64,000 nucleotides of DNA from CAZWBR01 sp964632305 (GCA_964632305.1 CAZWBR010000001.1:62001-126000); one strand, 5' to 3'; numbered from the stretch's first letter, positions 8,380 to 17,316 are shown. The notes: generated from the sequence alone by a model not told the origin. Made by a program: numbers and translations.

Positions 8380-9078
8380 TTAATATTTTGGATCCGGATT
8401 CGGATAATCGGCTTCGATCATCCCATCTTTCAGTTTAATAATCCGGTGAGCATGTCGGGCAATCTCTTCTTCATGAGTTACCAGGATAATGGTATTACCA
8501 CCCGCATGTATTTCAGCAAACAACTTCATAATTTCTTCCGAGGTTCTTGAATCCAGATTCCCGGTAGGTTCATCAGCTAAAAGAATGGAAGGTTGATTGA
8601 CCAGTGCCCGGGCAACAGCCACCCGTTGCCTTTGCCCACCCGATAATTCATTGGGACGATGTTCGACACGGTCTTCCAATCCAACATCTTTCAGTTGCTT
8701 CAATGCCACTGTTTCTCTTTTTGATTTCCCAATGCCGGCATAGATTAATGGGAGCATCACATTTTCAAGGGCAGTATAACGGGGCAACAGATTGAAGGTC
8801 TGAAAAACAAACCCGATTTCATTGTTGCGGATTTCAGCCAGTTGATCATCACCCAACTTACTCACATCATTTCCGTTTAACTCATAGCTCCCGGCAGTAG
8901 CCGAATCCAAACAACCGATGATATTCATTAAGGTAGATTTACCCGAGCCGGAAGCGCCCATCACAGCCACATATTCGCCCCGGTTCACCTCAAGGGTGAT
9001 GGAACGCAAAGCCCGAACAATCTGTGTTCCGACCTGGTAATTTTTAATAATACCGTTTAACCGGATAACCCTTTCCAT
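8380..9078 (-). CDS. ABC transporter ATP-binding protein, LolD/MacB type
   Basis: ATPase subunit (232 residues) of the LolD/MacB/FtsE group. Walker A is GASGSGKS, the Q-loop FVFQTFNLLPRYTALENV, the signature LSGGQRQRVAVARAL, Walker B ILLADEPTGNLD, and the switch His lies in LVTHEEEIA. Such ATPases pair with FtsX-like permeases for lipoprotein release or peptide/antibiotic export. No permease lies next to it here, so its partner is elsewhere and the substrate cannot be told. It has a strong promoter and heads the minus-strand unit running to the adenosyltransferase. Confidence 0.9.
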   Translation of the reverse strand: MERVIRLNGIIKNYQVGTQIVRALRSITLEVNRGEYVAVMGASGSGKSTLMNIIGCLDSATAGSYELNGNDVSKLGDDQLAEIRNNEIGFVFQTFNLLPRYTALENVMLPLIYAGIGKSKRETVALKQLKDVGLEDRVEHRPNELSGGQRQRVAVARALVNQPSILLADEPTGNLDSRTSEEIMKLFAEIHAGGNTIILVTHEEEIARHAHRIIKLKDGMIEADYPNPDPKY

Positions 9079-9102
9079 CCTTCACATTGTATGGATATAA
9101 TA

Positions 9103-9134
9103 CAAACTTACAAGAAATTATCGCACCTCGCAAA
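9103..9134 (-). promoter_or_regulatory. Predicted promoter of the ABC ATPase gene
   Basis: On the minus strand TTTG (9134-9131), 20 bases, then TAAGTTTG (9110-9103): a full match to the Bacteroidota consensus, 24 bases before the start codon. Confidence 0.75.
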
Positions 9135-9236
9135 ATATGGATGAACATTCTGTAAGTTTTCAACAACAGAGAACACTGCAACCGGTGGGGCACTCTTTCT
9201 CATGACTAAATCTAAGTCGCCGGGAAAACGTGACCG

Positions 9237-9947
9237 CTAAAACCTGAGGATAAAATCTTCTTTTTGCAGCATCGGGCGCATCAGAACAATCCCGATTTCG
9301 AAAAGATCGAGAGAGACCCGAACCTCCTCCTTTTTGATAAAATCGCACCAAACCGATTCCATTTCTGCCGATTGGTGAATTCCCCGCACGATCAGGACAT
9401 CGTCATCGCCATGATTAACAATTTGATCTGCAAAAATCTCCTTGACCCTGCAAGGATTATCGGGTAGATTAACCAGTTTAAAATTGGACTGACCTGAAAA
9501 GATAGTATCACCAATCAACACATTATTCATTCCGAAACGGTTCAGTAATTTATAACAAACCGGCTTATTGGTAATATCAGTATCCCGGGCAAAGACTTTA
9601 ATCCGGCTGTCGGCCAGGGAGAGAAAGAGTAAATTTATACCGTTGGTAGGACCGTAACTGAAAATACGCCCCGGTTGAAACTCATTTACCAGCCTGAATA
9701 CCAGTTTTCCTAAAGAGACGGGAAGATCGGTGCGACGATTCTTTTTTAGTTGGGAATCCCTTTCAGAAGACAATAGCTTATTTAGAAAAAGTTCCGCACT
9801 TTCAATTTTAGGGTAGGCCGAAAAAAAACCATCATTCCAGATAACGGCACTGATCAGGTGATAGAGAAACGGCGAATGAATGCCATGTCCCTTCCGATAT
9901 CCCGCTTTAAACCAATAACGAATCCACCTTTTCGTGCGATATTCCAT
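9237..9947 (-). CDS. Methyltransferase-like protein, Bacteroidota-specific family
   Basis: 236 residues. It opens with RWIRYWFKAGYRKGHGIHSP and ends with LDLFEIGIVLMRP...DFILRF, which I recognise as the frame of a Bacteroidota family usually called class I SAM-dependent methyltransferase. The expected glycine-rich SAM loop is weak (FSYGPTNGINLLFLSLAD), so activity and substrate are uncertain. The ATG at 9947 is chosen because the -7 promoter element lies at 9975-9968; the ATG at 9989 is upstream of it. Divergent from recG. Confidence 0.7.
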   Translation of the reverse strand: MEYRTKRWIRYWFKAGYRKGHGIHSPFLYHLISAVIWNDGFFSAYPKIESAELFLNKLLSSERDSQLKKNRRTDLPVSLGKLVFRLVNEFQPGRIFSYGPTNGINLLFLSLADSRIKVFARDTDITNKPVCYKLLNRFGMNNVLIGDTIFSGQSNFKLVNLPDNPCRVKEIFADQIVNHGDDDVLIVRGIHQSAEMESVWCDFIKKEEVRVSLDLFEIGIVLMRPMLQKEDFILRF

Positions 9948-9967
9948 CTTCCGCTTATTTTGTAATG

Positions 9968-9998
9968 CAAAGCTAAAAAAGTTAAGCATAGGATCGAA
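9968..9998 (-). promoter_or_regulatory. Predicted promoter of the methyltransferase-like gene
   Basis: On the minus strand TTCG (9998-9995), 19 bases, TAGCTTTG (9975-9968). The -7 is a perfect match and the -33 differs by one base. It lies 20 bases before the ATG at 9947 and rules out the upstream ATG. Confidence 0.65.
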
Positions 9999-10276
9999 TA
10001 TGAAAAACTATCTATTTGAACATAAAATGTTTAAACAGAGTATCCGCCCTCTCCCCTCCGCCATCGGTCTTGGCACACAAATGATAACCCATCTGATAAA
10101 AGAACTTTTAGTCAGCTATTTTTATGGATTGTGTTACAAAACAGCGGAAAACAAACGGTATTCTATCCAAAACAGGAACAGGAAAAAGAGAAAGAGAAGA
10201 TGCGCATTAAAGAAGAGAAACAAAGATATTGTACGCCGTTTCCGATAATTTTCGTTCTTTCGACAGCTTAAAAGAG

Positions 10277-10307
10277 TTGGTCAGTATGAATTTTTCAGGT
10301 AAGTTTG
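10277..10307 (+). promoter_or_regulatory. Predicted promoter of recG, abutting the start codon
   Basis: TTG (10277-10279), 20 bases, TAAGTTTG (10300-10307). The recG ATG is at 10312, only four bases after the -7 box, so transcription should begin at or within a base or two of the A of ATG. See the finding on a leaderless transcript. Confidence 0.65.
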
Positions 10308-10311
10308 CTTT

Positions 10312-12417
10312 ATGCACGGAATTATAGAACAGGAAATAAAATTTCTGCCTGGAGTAGGTCCCAAGAAAGCCGCTATATTGAATCAGGAGCTGAAAATTGC
10401 CACGCTGGGCGATCTGATCTACTATTTTCCCTTTAAATATGTCGACCGGACTAAATTTTACACGATCAGGGAAATAAATAGTTCCCTCCCTAATATCCAG
10501 GTGAAGGGTAAAATAACCGGGACCGAGATGGTGGGTGAAGGCCGGAAACAAAGGCTCGTGGCTTATTTTACCGATGGAACAGGAGTCGTTGAACTGGTCT
10601 GGTTCCAGGGTATAAAATTTGTTAAACAGACCATAAAACAGAATTTCGAATATATAGCCTTCGGCAAACCCACTGAATTTAACGGCACTATTAAAATAAT
10701 CCATCCTGAACTGGATGAAACCAAACCTGAGAATCAAAAGAAGGAAGGATATATCCAGGCCTACTACAACACAAGTGAGAAGATGAAGAGTAATTTTCTC
10801 AACTCGAAGATTATTCTTAAACTTCAGTACAACGCGCTTCAGCAAATAAGGGGACATATCTATGAAACTCTTCCGGCCTGGCTGGTCCAGAAACTTGGAT
10901 TGATGGGGCTGGAAGAATCGCTGTTTAACATTCATTTTCCCACGGGACCGCAAGCTTTAAGAAAAGCCGAGTACCGGCTGAAATTTGAAGAGCTTTTTTA
11001 TATCCAGCTTAAATTACTGCACCTGAGAGAGGACCGCCAGAATAAATTCAAGGGACACATCTTCAATGTAGTAGGCAATCATTTCAATGAGTTCTATCAC
11101 CATTATTTGCCGTTCGAGTTAACCGGAGCTCAAAAAAGGGTGATCAAAGAGATCAGAAAAGATACTGGATCAGGAAAGCAGATGAACCGTTTGTTACAGG
11201 GAGATGTCGGAAGCGGAAAAACGATGGTGGCACTGATGGTTTCGCTGATCGCGATGGATAACGGCTTCCAGGCCTGCATGATGGCTCCAACCGAAATACT
11301 GGCCAACCAACACTACAACTCAGTAATGAAGTTCCTGTGCGATATGCCGGTCAATGTAAGACTGCTCACCGGTTCTTCGAAACAGTCGGAGCGGAATATT
11401 ATCCACCAGGAGTTGTTGGATGGTTCACTGAATCTGCTGATCGGGACTCATGCCCTATTGGAAGATGTGGTTAAGTTCAAGAATCTCGGGTTGGTGGTAA
11501 TCGACGAACAACACCGGTTTGGGGTGATGCAACGGGCAAAGCTGTGGCGGAAAAACTTTATTCCCCCTCATGTCTTAGTCATGACCGCCACCCCCATCCC
11601 GCGAACCCTGGCTATGACCGTCTACGGGGATCTGGATGTTTCGGTAATCGATGAATTGCCGCCGGGCCGTAAGCCGATCCGCACGGTTCATTATTTTGAG
11701 AACAAGCGGGCAATGGTTTACGATTTTATGAAAAAAGAGATCGCCGCCGGGCACCAGGTCTATATCGTCTATCCGCTGATTTCAGAATCGGAGAAATTGG
11801 ATTATAAAAACCTGGAGGAAGGTTACGAACATGTCAAAAAGATATTCCCTGCCCCGCAATACCAGGTTGGCATGGTTCACGGAAAGATGAAAGCCAAAGA
11901 AAAAGATGAAGAGATGCTCCGGTTCAAAAGCGGACAGGCCCAAATACTGGTCGCTACCACCGTTATAGAAGTTGGAGTCGATGTTCCGAATGCCTCCGTG
12001 ATGGTGATTGAGAGTTCGGAACGCTTCGGTCTTTCGCAACTACACCAGTTACGCGGCAGGGTTGGACGAGGAGCTGAACAGTCGTTTTGTATCCTGCTCA
12101 GTGGATTTAAAATGAGCGATGACAGTCGGAAAAGGATCGAAACAATGGTTGCCACGGTGGATGGTTTTGAAATTGCCGAGGCCGACATGCGGTTGCGCGG
12201 ACCTGGAGATATTGAAGGGACCCAACAGAGCGGGATAGCCTTTGACCTTAAAATATCAAACCTTGCACGTGACGGCCAGGTCCTTCAGTACGCCCGCGAC
12301 GTGGCCGCAGAGATTATCGCGGCCGATCCCCTGTTACACACTCCGGCCAATGACATTTTACGGAAACAGATGCTGGCTCTGCGAAAAAACCACCTGAACT
12401 GGGGTGCCATCAGTTAA
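10312..12417 (+). CDS. recG: ATP-dependent DNA helicase RecG
   Basis: Branch-migrating helicase that rescues stalled forks. The 701 residues match the family length. An N-terminal wedge region opens with IKFLPGVGPKKAAILN and contains the OB-fold (about residues 60-160). Helicase motifs follow: LLQGDVGSGKTMVA (about residue 295), the DEQH box in VVIDEQHRFG, TATPIPRT, and QLRGRVGRG. No other Met is found near the N-terminus, so the ATG at 10312 is the start. The gene appears monocistronic. No GC-rich terminator hairpin is evident in the 235 bp before parA. Confidence 0.97.
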   Translation: MHGIIEQEIKFLPGVGPKKAAILNQELKIATLGDLIYYFPFKYVDRTKFYTIREINSSLPNIQVKGKITGTEMVGEGRKQRLVAYFTDGTGVVELVWFQGIKFVKQTIKQNFEYIAFGKPTEFNGTIKIIHPELDETKPENQKKEGYIQAYYNTSEKMKSNFLNSKIILKLQYNALQQIRGHIYETLPAWLVQKLGLMGLEESLFNIHFPTGPQALRKAEYRLKFEELFYIQLKLLHLREDRQNKFKGHIFNVVGNHFNEFYHHYLPFELTGAQKRVIKEIRKDTGSGKQMNRLLQGDVGSGKTMVALMVSLIAMDNGFQACMMAPTEILANQHYNSVMKFLCDMPVNVRLLTGSSKQSERNIIHQELLDGSLNLLIGTHALLEDVVKFKNLGLVVIDEQHRFGVMQRAKLWRKNFIPPHVLVMTATPIPRTLAMTVYGDLDVSVIDELPPGRKPIRTVHYFENKRAMVYDFMKKEIAAGHQVYIVYPLISESEKLDYKNLEEGYEHVKKIFPAPQYQVGMVHGKMKAKEKDEEMLRFKSGQAQILVATTVIEVGVDVPNASVMVIESSERFGLSQLHQLRGRVGRGAEQSFCILLSGFKMSDDSRKRIETMVATVDGFEIAEADMRLRGPGDIEGTQQSGIAFDLKISNLARDGQVLQYARDVAAEIIAADPLLHTPANDILRKQMLALRKNHLNWGAIS

Positions 12418-12652
12418 GACTAAAACCCGTGGATAATCTTCTGTTTAATAAATGTTCCACAAAAATATCAACGTTCCACATTTTTTTAAATCAGCACATC
12501 ATCTTCATTATCTTCTCTTTAGCAAAACCTGCTCGTCGAAACATGTTGATAAATTAAGTTTTTTTAACAGCAAAAAGCGGTCATTTTTTTTGAGCCCTCC
12601 ACTCGTTTCAGGTAAAATATTAATTTTGGACTCGACTTAAAAAAGAGAATTA
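12418..12652. other. recG-parA intergenic region with half-parS-like and DnaA-box-like motifs
   Basis: 235 AT-rich bases. TGTTCCACA (12453-12461) and CGTTCCACA (12472-12480) are direct copies with a 19-bp step; TGTTCCAC is the left half of the B. subtilis-type parS. On the minus strand there are TTATCCACG (12436-12428) and TTATCAACA (12552-12544), each one mismatch from the DnaA box TTATNCACA. Runs of seven or eight T lie between. A -7 box for parA is at 12621-12628. Meaning is conjectural. Confidence 0.4.
12621..12628 (+). promoter_or_regulatory. Predicted -7 element of parA
   Basis: TAATTTTG fits TANNTTTG, 24 bases before the parA ATG. No good -33 element is found at the usual distance, so this promoter may be weak or helped by an activator. 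Confidence 0.45.
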
Positions 12653-13450
12653 ATGGGAAAGGTAATATCAATTGCGAACCAGAAAGGAGGCGTAGGTAAA
12701 ACAACCTCAGCGATTAACCTTGCTGCAAGCCTTGCGGTTTTGGAGCATAAAGTTTTGTTAATCGATGCCGATCCACAGGCGAATGCCACCTCAGGTGTCG
12801 GTATTGATGTTAAAAATGTCAAAACGAGTATTTATGAATGCGTGGTCGATGATGTTGACCCAAGAAATATCATTCTAAAAACCAATACTCCTAATTTTGA
12901 CCTGATACCCTCGCACATTGACCTGGTTGGCGCTGAGATTGAGATGCTTAATCTCCCAAACAGGGAAAAGATCCTGAAACAGGTGATTGAAAAAGTGAAA
13001 GAAGATTATGATTTTATTCTCATTGATTGTTCCCCATCTTTGGGATTGATCACGGTGAATGCGTTGACCGCTTCTGATTCGATCATCATACCGGTTCAAT
13101 GTGAATATTTTGCTCTCGAAGGATTAGGAAAACTGCTCAATACGATCAAGATCATCCAAACCAGGCTAAATCCTGACCTGCAGATTGAAGGATTCCTCCT
13201 CACGATGTATGATGCCCGTTTGAATCTTTCAAACCAGGTATATGATGAGGTCAAGCGACACTTCCAGGATATGGTTTTCGAAACGGTGATCACCAGGAAT
13301 ATCAGGTTATCGGAAGCTCCAAGCTACGGTGTTCCGGTTGTAGCCTACGATATTGCGTCGAAAGGGGCCCAAGGCTATTTGAACTTAGCCCGAGAGCTCC
13401 TGCAGAACAATAATATGACCAAGATCGCGCATAAAGAAATTGTTGAATAG
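12653..13450 (+). CDS. parA: Chromosome partitioning ATPase ParA (Soj)
   Basis: Deviant-Walker ATPase that drives chromosome segregation together with ParB. The 265 residues carry KGGVGKTTSAINL (deviant Walker A, near residue 11), LLIDADPQANATSG and DFILIDCSPSLGLITVNAL. The length is typical of chromosomal Soj without an N-terminal DNA-binding domain. It is 20 bp before parB and forms one operon with it, probably also with the two genes that follow (gaps of 21 and 25 bp). Confidence 0.96.
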   Translation: MGKVISIANQKGGVGKTTSAINLAASLAVLEHKVLLIDADPQANATSGVGIDVKNVKTSIYECVVDDVDPRNIILKTNTPNFDLIPSHIDLVGAEIEMLNLPNREKILKQVIEKVKEDYDFILIDCSPSLGLITVNALTASDSIIIPVQCEYFALEGLGKLLNTIKIIQTRLNPDLQIEGFLLTMYDARLNLSNQVYDEVKRHFQDMVFETVITRNIRLSEAPSYGVPVVAYDIASKGAQGYLNLARELLQNNNMTKIAHKEIVE

Positions 13451-13470
13451 TAATATAGATTATATAATTC

Positions 13471-14346
13471 ATGATGGCCAAACGAAACGCACTCGGCAGG
13501 GGATTGGGAGCTTTAATTGACGATGCAGACCAACTGCGCGAAACAGCACCAGTATCGAACGAGATTCCAATTAGCGATATTGAGGCTAACCCCTATCAAC
13601 CCAGGATCCATTTTGACGAAGAAGCTCTTGATGAACTGGCAACGTCGATCAAGGAACTGGGGATTATTCAGCCCATCACGCTTAGAAAACTGAACAACAA
13701 CAAATTCCAGATTATTGCCGGTGAACGTCGTTTCAGGGCAGCTAAGCTGGCCGGACTAGAAAAGGTTCCGGCATTTGTTCGCGAAGCCGGTGATGAAACG
13801 ATGCTGGAGATGGCGTTGGTTGAAAATATCCAACGCGAAGACCTGGACGCTATTGAAGTGGCGCTTAGCTATCAACGATTAATCGACGAATGCCAGTTAA
13901 CCCAGGAATCGCTTAGTGAAAGGGTCGGAAAGAAACGTTCTACCGTATCAAACTACCTCCGATTATTGAGATTACCGGCAGTTATCCAAAAAGCGATCCG
14001 CGAACAGGAGATCTCAATGGGACATGCCCGGGCATTGGTTAATATCCCGGAACCCGAGACACAGATCATGATCTACCGACAAATTGTAAAATACGATTTC
14101 TCGGTTCGCAAAACCGAAGAGATTGTGCGCAAGATCAGTTCTGAAGATGGTGAAGGCACTCCGGTCAAAAAATCAACCCCTTTTACTGAAGAATACGGCG
14201 ATCTGAAAAAACATCTTTCGAAATATTTCAACACGAACGTTGGATTTAAGATCAACGATCAGTCCAAGGGAAAGATTGTGATCCCATTCAATGATTCAAA
14301 AGATCTGGAAAGAATCATCGGAATTTTTGATAAAATCAATTCCTGA
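13471..14346 (+). CDS. parB: Chromosome partitioning protein ParB
   Basis: CTP-dependent clamp that loads at parS and spreads on DNA. The 291 residues show the N-terminal GRGLGALI segment, the ParB/Srx core NPYQPR with AGERRFRAAK (the GERR CTP-binding motif), and VENIQREDLDAIE. The helix-turn-helix ESLSERVGKKRSTVSNYLRL binds parS, and a C-terminal dimerisation segment completes the protein. Two ATGs in a row (13471 and 13474) are both possible starts. A perfect palindromic parS was not found near the operon. Confidence 0.96.
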   Translation: MMAKRNALGRGLGALIDDADQLRETAPVSNEIPISDIEANPYQPRIHFDEEALDELATSIKELGIIQPITLRKLNNNKFQIIAGERRFRAAKLAGLEKVPAFVREAGDETMLEMALVENIQREDLDAIEVALSYQRLIDECQLTQESLSERVGKKRSTVSNYLRLLRLPAVIQKAIREQEISMGHARALVNIPEPETQIMIYRQIVKYDFSVRKTEEIVRKISSEDGEGTPVKKSTPFTEEYGDLKKHLSKYFNTNVGFKINDQSKGKIVIPFNDSKDLERIIGIFDKINS

Positions 14347-14367
14347 TAATCGATTAATATCCGAACA

Positions 14368-15006
14368 TTGAAAACCATAATTGCAGGATTTTCTCTTTTC
14401 ATCCTTCTGTCGGCCTTTCATTTTAAGGCGGGGGCCCAGGAGCTTATGGTACCGGAAGACAGTCTGAATATTTCAACCAAGGTTGAAAAAAAGATGCTTT
14501 CGCCCAAAAAAGCTTCGATCTATGCCGCCCTCTTCCCTGGGTTAGGACAGATTTATAATGGAAAATATTGGAAACTTCCGATTGTTTATGGTGGATATGC
14601 CGGATTAATTTATATATTTGGATGGAATAATAACAATTACAAGGATTACTTCGAAGCATACCGGACTATTGCAGGATACAGTAGTGCCAGCCAAATGACG
14701 GTTGCCGACCGGCAATTCCTTGATGGTTTTATTAAGAATCCATCGATTGACCTTAACAATTCTTCTCATTTCAGCTATGTAAAAACACAGTTGCAAAGCG
14801 GAAAGGATTTCTATCGTCGCAACCGCGATTTAACAGTTATCGGGATTGCGGCTTTACATGTTCTGAGTATTATTGATGCCAGCGTCGATGCAAATCTATT
14901 TGATTTTGACATCAGCGATGATCTTAGCATGAGGGTCGAACCCCTGCCGATCGATTTTGGAAATTCAACTCAGATTATCGGAATCAACGTAGCCATTAAT
15001 TTTTAA
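14368..15006 (+). CDS. DUF5683 membrane-associated protein
   Basis: 212 residues starting at TTG 14368; no ATG is available before the signal peptide (IIAGFSLFILLSAFHFKAGA). The conserved core ASIYAALFPGLGQIYNGKYW, then KLPIVYGGYAGLIYIFGW, marks DUF5683, a family found right after parB in many Bacteroidota. One or two further membrane-spanning stretches follow (around VIGIAALHVLSIIDASV). Function is unknown. The position between the partition genes and a murein hydrolase suggests an envelope or cell-division link, but that is inference. Confidence 0.85.
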   Translation: MKTIIAGFSLFILLSAFHFKAGAQELMVPEDSLNISTKVEKKMLSPKKASIYAALFPGLGQIYNGKYWKLPIVYGGYAGLIYIFGWNNNNYKDYFEAYRTIAGYSSASQMTVADRQFLDGFIKNPSIDLNNSSHFSYVKTQLQSGKDFYRRNRDLTVIGIAALHVLSIIDASVDANLFDFDISDDLSMRVEPLPIDFGNSTQIIGINVAINF

Positions 15007-15031
15007 CAGACAACAGAAAATAGGGCCGAGT

Positions 15032-16666
15032 ATGGAGAAAATGAAATTCAAGATCCTGATCATTCTGGCGCTTGCCTTTAGCCTTAACACACAAGCACAA
15101 AACGACTTACCCGAAGCCGTTCCTGACGACAACAGTAGCTGGGCTTCCGATACCGCAGGAAATAAATTGGCCGACAAACTGATCAATGAAAATCTGGATT
15201 TCCTTGCTTCCGACAAACTCGACTCAATGGTCAATACCTGGTATGTTCAAAAAGCTTTTGCCTACGACAGCCTTGAAATTGCGACCCTTCCTGATGAGTT
15301 GAGACTTCCGTTACCGGATTCTGTCTATATCCAAAGGTTACAATCGATCGATTCCTATATCTCTTTACCTTATAACGAAACGGTAAAGAATTTTATAGGT
15401 CTCTATACCATTCGTAAACGGGAATTGACCTCCATAATGCTTGGCCTTTCCAACTACTACTTCCCGCTTTTCGAAGAAGCGCTTGAGAGATACAACCTTC
15501 CCCACGAATTAAAATACCTTCCGATTATTGAATCGGCATTAAATCCCAAGGCCTATTCACGAGCCGGAGCTTCGGGCCTTTGGCAATTCATGGTCGGTAC
15601 CGGGAAAATGTATGGATTGGAAGTCAATTCCTATATTGACGAACGTAACGATCCGATTAAATCCACAGATGCCGCAGCCCGTTACCTTCGCGACCTTTAC
15701 AACATGTACGGCGACTGGCATTTAGTGATTGCAGCTTACAACTGCGGACCAGGCACCATCAACAGGGCTGTCCGCCGCAATGGTGGCAAACAAAACTATT
15801 GGGATATTTATTACTCCCTACCCAAAGAAACCAGGGGCTATATCCCCGTTTTTATCGCCGCTGTTTATATGATGCATTTCAATAAAGAGCACCAACTCTA
15901 CCCCGTCGCCCCAAGTTTTGAAACGATCACGGATACTGTTCAGGTAAAGACTTATGTCAATTTTGAACAATTGGCCGCCAATCTGAACGTTTCAATTGAA
16001 GAGCTTAAACAACTCAATCCCCAATACCGGCGCAATATCATTCCTGCCAGACCGGAAAAACCTTACGTTCTGAAACTACCCTTAGAAGCAATATCTCCGT
16101 TTATCGACAAAGAACAGCAGATATATGCCTACAACAGAGATCGTTATTTCCCAAACAACCAGATCATCACCCCAAAGACCACAACAACGGCAACGCGTAA
16201 CATTGCCAGTATTGAGGGGATGAAACAGATTACCTATACCGTGAAATCGGGCGATAATCTTGGAGCAATAGCCAGCAAGTACCGGGTCAGTGTCAGTAAC
16301 CTGAGGTCCTGGAACAATATCCGTAAAAATCTGATCCGTACGGGTCAACGATTGGCGATTTATGTGCCTGATAATTCACCGAAGAAACCCGCTTCTTCGA
16401 ACGAACAACAGATCCTGGCAACCACTCAATCCGCACCGGTTGCTAAAGATTCTGCCAAGGTAGCAACGTCAACCCCTGCTCTTAGCGAAAGAGAATTGTT
16501 AAACGAGGAGTATACTTTATATACCGTTCAACGCGGGGACAGCCTTTTTACAATCGCTCAAAAATTCCCCGGGATCACCGATCAGGATATCAAGCAGTAT
16601 AATAAGATTAATAATGTCAGGGCTATCTATCCAGGCCAACAGATTAAGATACCCAAGAAAGCTTAA
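15032..16666 (+). CDS. Membrane-bound lytic murein transglycosylase D-like protein with two LysM domains
   Basis: Cleaves the glycan strand of peptidoglycan in the periplasm. The 544 residues begin with a signal peptide (ILIILALAFSLNTQAQ). The SLT domain lies at about 150-275, with the catalytic Glu167 in PIIESALNPKAYS, then SGLWQFMVGTGKMYGL and AYNCGPGTINRAV. Two LysM domains lie near the C-terminus (YTVKSGDNLGAIASKY and YTVQRGDSLFTIAQKF). This is the MltD architecture, but without a lipobox here. Last gene of the parAB unit, ending at a strong terminator. Confidence 0.93.
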   Translation: MEKMKFKILIILALAFSLNTQAQNDLPEAVPDDNSSWASDTAGNKLADKLINENLDFLASDKLDSMVNTWYVQKAFAYDSLEIATLPDELRLPLPDSVYIQRLQSIDSYISLPYNETVKNFIGLYTIRKRELTSIMLGLSNYYFPLFEEALERYNLPHELKYLPIIESALNPKAYSRAGASGLWQFMVGTGKMYGLEVNSYIDERNDPIKSTDAAARYLRDLYNMYGDWHLVIAAYNCGPGTINRAVRRNGGKQNYWDIYYSLPKETRGYIPVFIAAVYMMHFNKEHQLYPVAPSFETITDTVQVKTYVNFEQLAANLNVSIEELKQLNPQYRRNIIPARPEKPYVLKLPLEAISPFIDKEQQIYAYNRDRYFPNNQIITPKTTTTATRNIASIEGMKQITYTVKSGDNLGAIASKYRVSVSNLRSWNNIRKNLIRTGQRLAIYVPDNSPKKPASSNEQQILATTQSAPVAKDSAKVATSTPALSERELLNEEYTLYTVQRGDSLFTIAQKFPGITDQDIKQYNKINNVRAIYPGQQIKIPKKA

Positions 16667-16681
16667 ATGATTCATATCATA

Positions 16682-16720
16682 AAAGAAGCCCCGACCCTAT
16701 AAAAAAGTCGGGGCTTCTTT
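16682..16720. terminator. Strong terminator between convergent genes
   Basis: AAAGAAGCCCCGAC (16682-16695) pairs without mismatch with GTCGGGGCTTCTTT (16707-16720) across an 11-base A-rich loop. It lies between the lytic transglycosylase gene and a convergent minus-strand gene and can serve both. Confidence 0.88.
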
Positions 16721-16733
16721 ATGCGCGACCAGG

Positions 16734-17123
16734 TCAATTATTCAACAGAGGACCGGAAGCATTCTTCACGGAGACACTATCAACGATAAACCGGGTATCA
16801 CCCCTCCATACCAGTGTGCCGTTCTTTTCCTGGTAATGAACAATCACATTTTCGCCCTGTACCCTCTCCATTTGCTTGGCGACCTCCTCTTTTGTCACGG
16901 TGAAGAAAAATTTCTCAGAAGCAATTGGAACCTGCGACGATGTCTGAACACTACTCAAAATCATCTCCCCTTCATACGTCTTAAAAACATTCCCCTTACG
17001 CGAGAATTTCTGCAATAACCCTGCCCTGTATCCGTCGCTGTAAGTAAAGAAATATTTCCAGTAAACGAATGAACCGATAAAAAGGAGAATAATGAATAAG
17101 ACCCCGAATAAATACTTTTTCAT
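16734..17123 (-). CDS. Small membrane-anchored protein of unknown function
   Basis: 129 residues: an N-terminal membrane segment (YLFGVLFIILLFIGSFVYW), then a soluble domain on the outer face containing YSDGYRAGLLQKFSRKGN and KTYEGEMIL. I have seen this pattern in a conserved Bacteroidota family without known function. No catalytic motif is visible. It is alone on the minus strand between two plus-strand units, facing a shared terminator. No clear -7 element is seen upstream. Confidence 0.75.
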   Translation of the reverse strand: MKKYLFGVLFIILLFIGSFVYWKYFFTYSDGYRAGLLQKFSRKGNVFKTYEGEMILSSVQTSSQVPIASEKFFFTVTKEEVAKQMERVQGENVIVHYQEKNGTLVWRGDTRFIVDSVSVKNASGPLLNN

Positions 17124-17316
17124 ATGAACTTAGATTTTGAAATTCATGGTTATAATCTCCGACTAAATTACACTATTTTTAGGATGTTTACATTCTTTGC
17201 CCAACGGTTGGCATGAATGTTATAACTGCAAATCGATCAGTTGAAATCTCGGCATTGCATCTTGACGAAATGAGGAAAAAATAGCACTTTTGTGGTTCAA
17301 TTAAACGAAAAAAATA

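Larger units (their letters stand above)
9948..10311. other. Divergent promoter region between the methyltransferase-like gene and recG
   Basis: 364 bp with no supported gene. It holds one promoter for each flank (9968-9998 minus, 10277-10307 plus). Between them is a purine-rich tract on the plus strand around 10166-10225. An open frame covering this tract codes a Lys/Arg-rich peptide by composition only. Confidence 0.6.

Noticed and set aside
7823..9134. Cobalamin riboswitch upstream of the adenosyltransferase
   Set aside because: The intergenic spaces (11 bp, and about 158 bp before the ABC gene) show no B12-box-like sequence.
9934..10248. Lys/Arg-rich frame between the methyltransferase-like gene and recG
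   Set aside because: Starts inside the opposite gene and reads through two promoters and a purine tract; basic residues arise from purine-rich codons.
12418..12652. Canonical palindromic parS site
   Set aside because: Only single half-sites in direct order were found; no full palindrome seen beside parAB.
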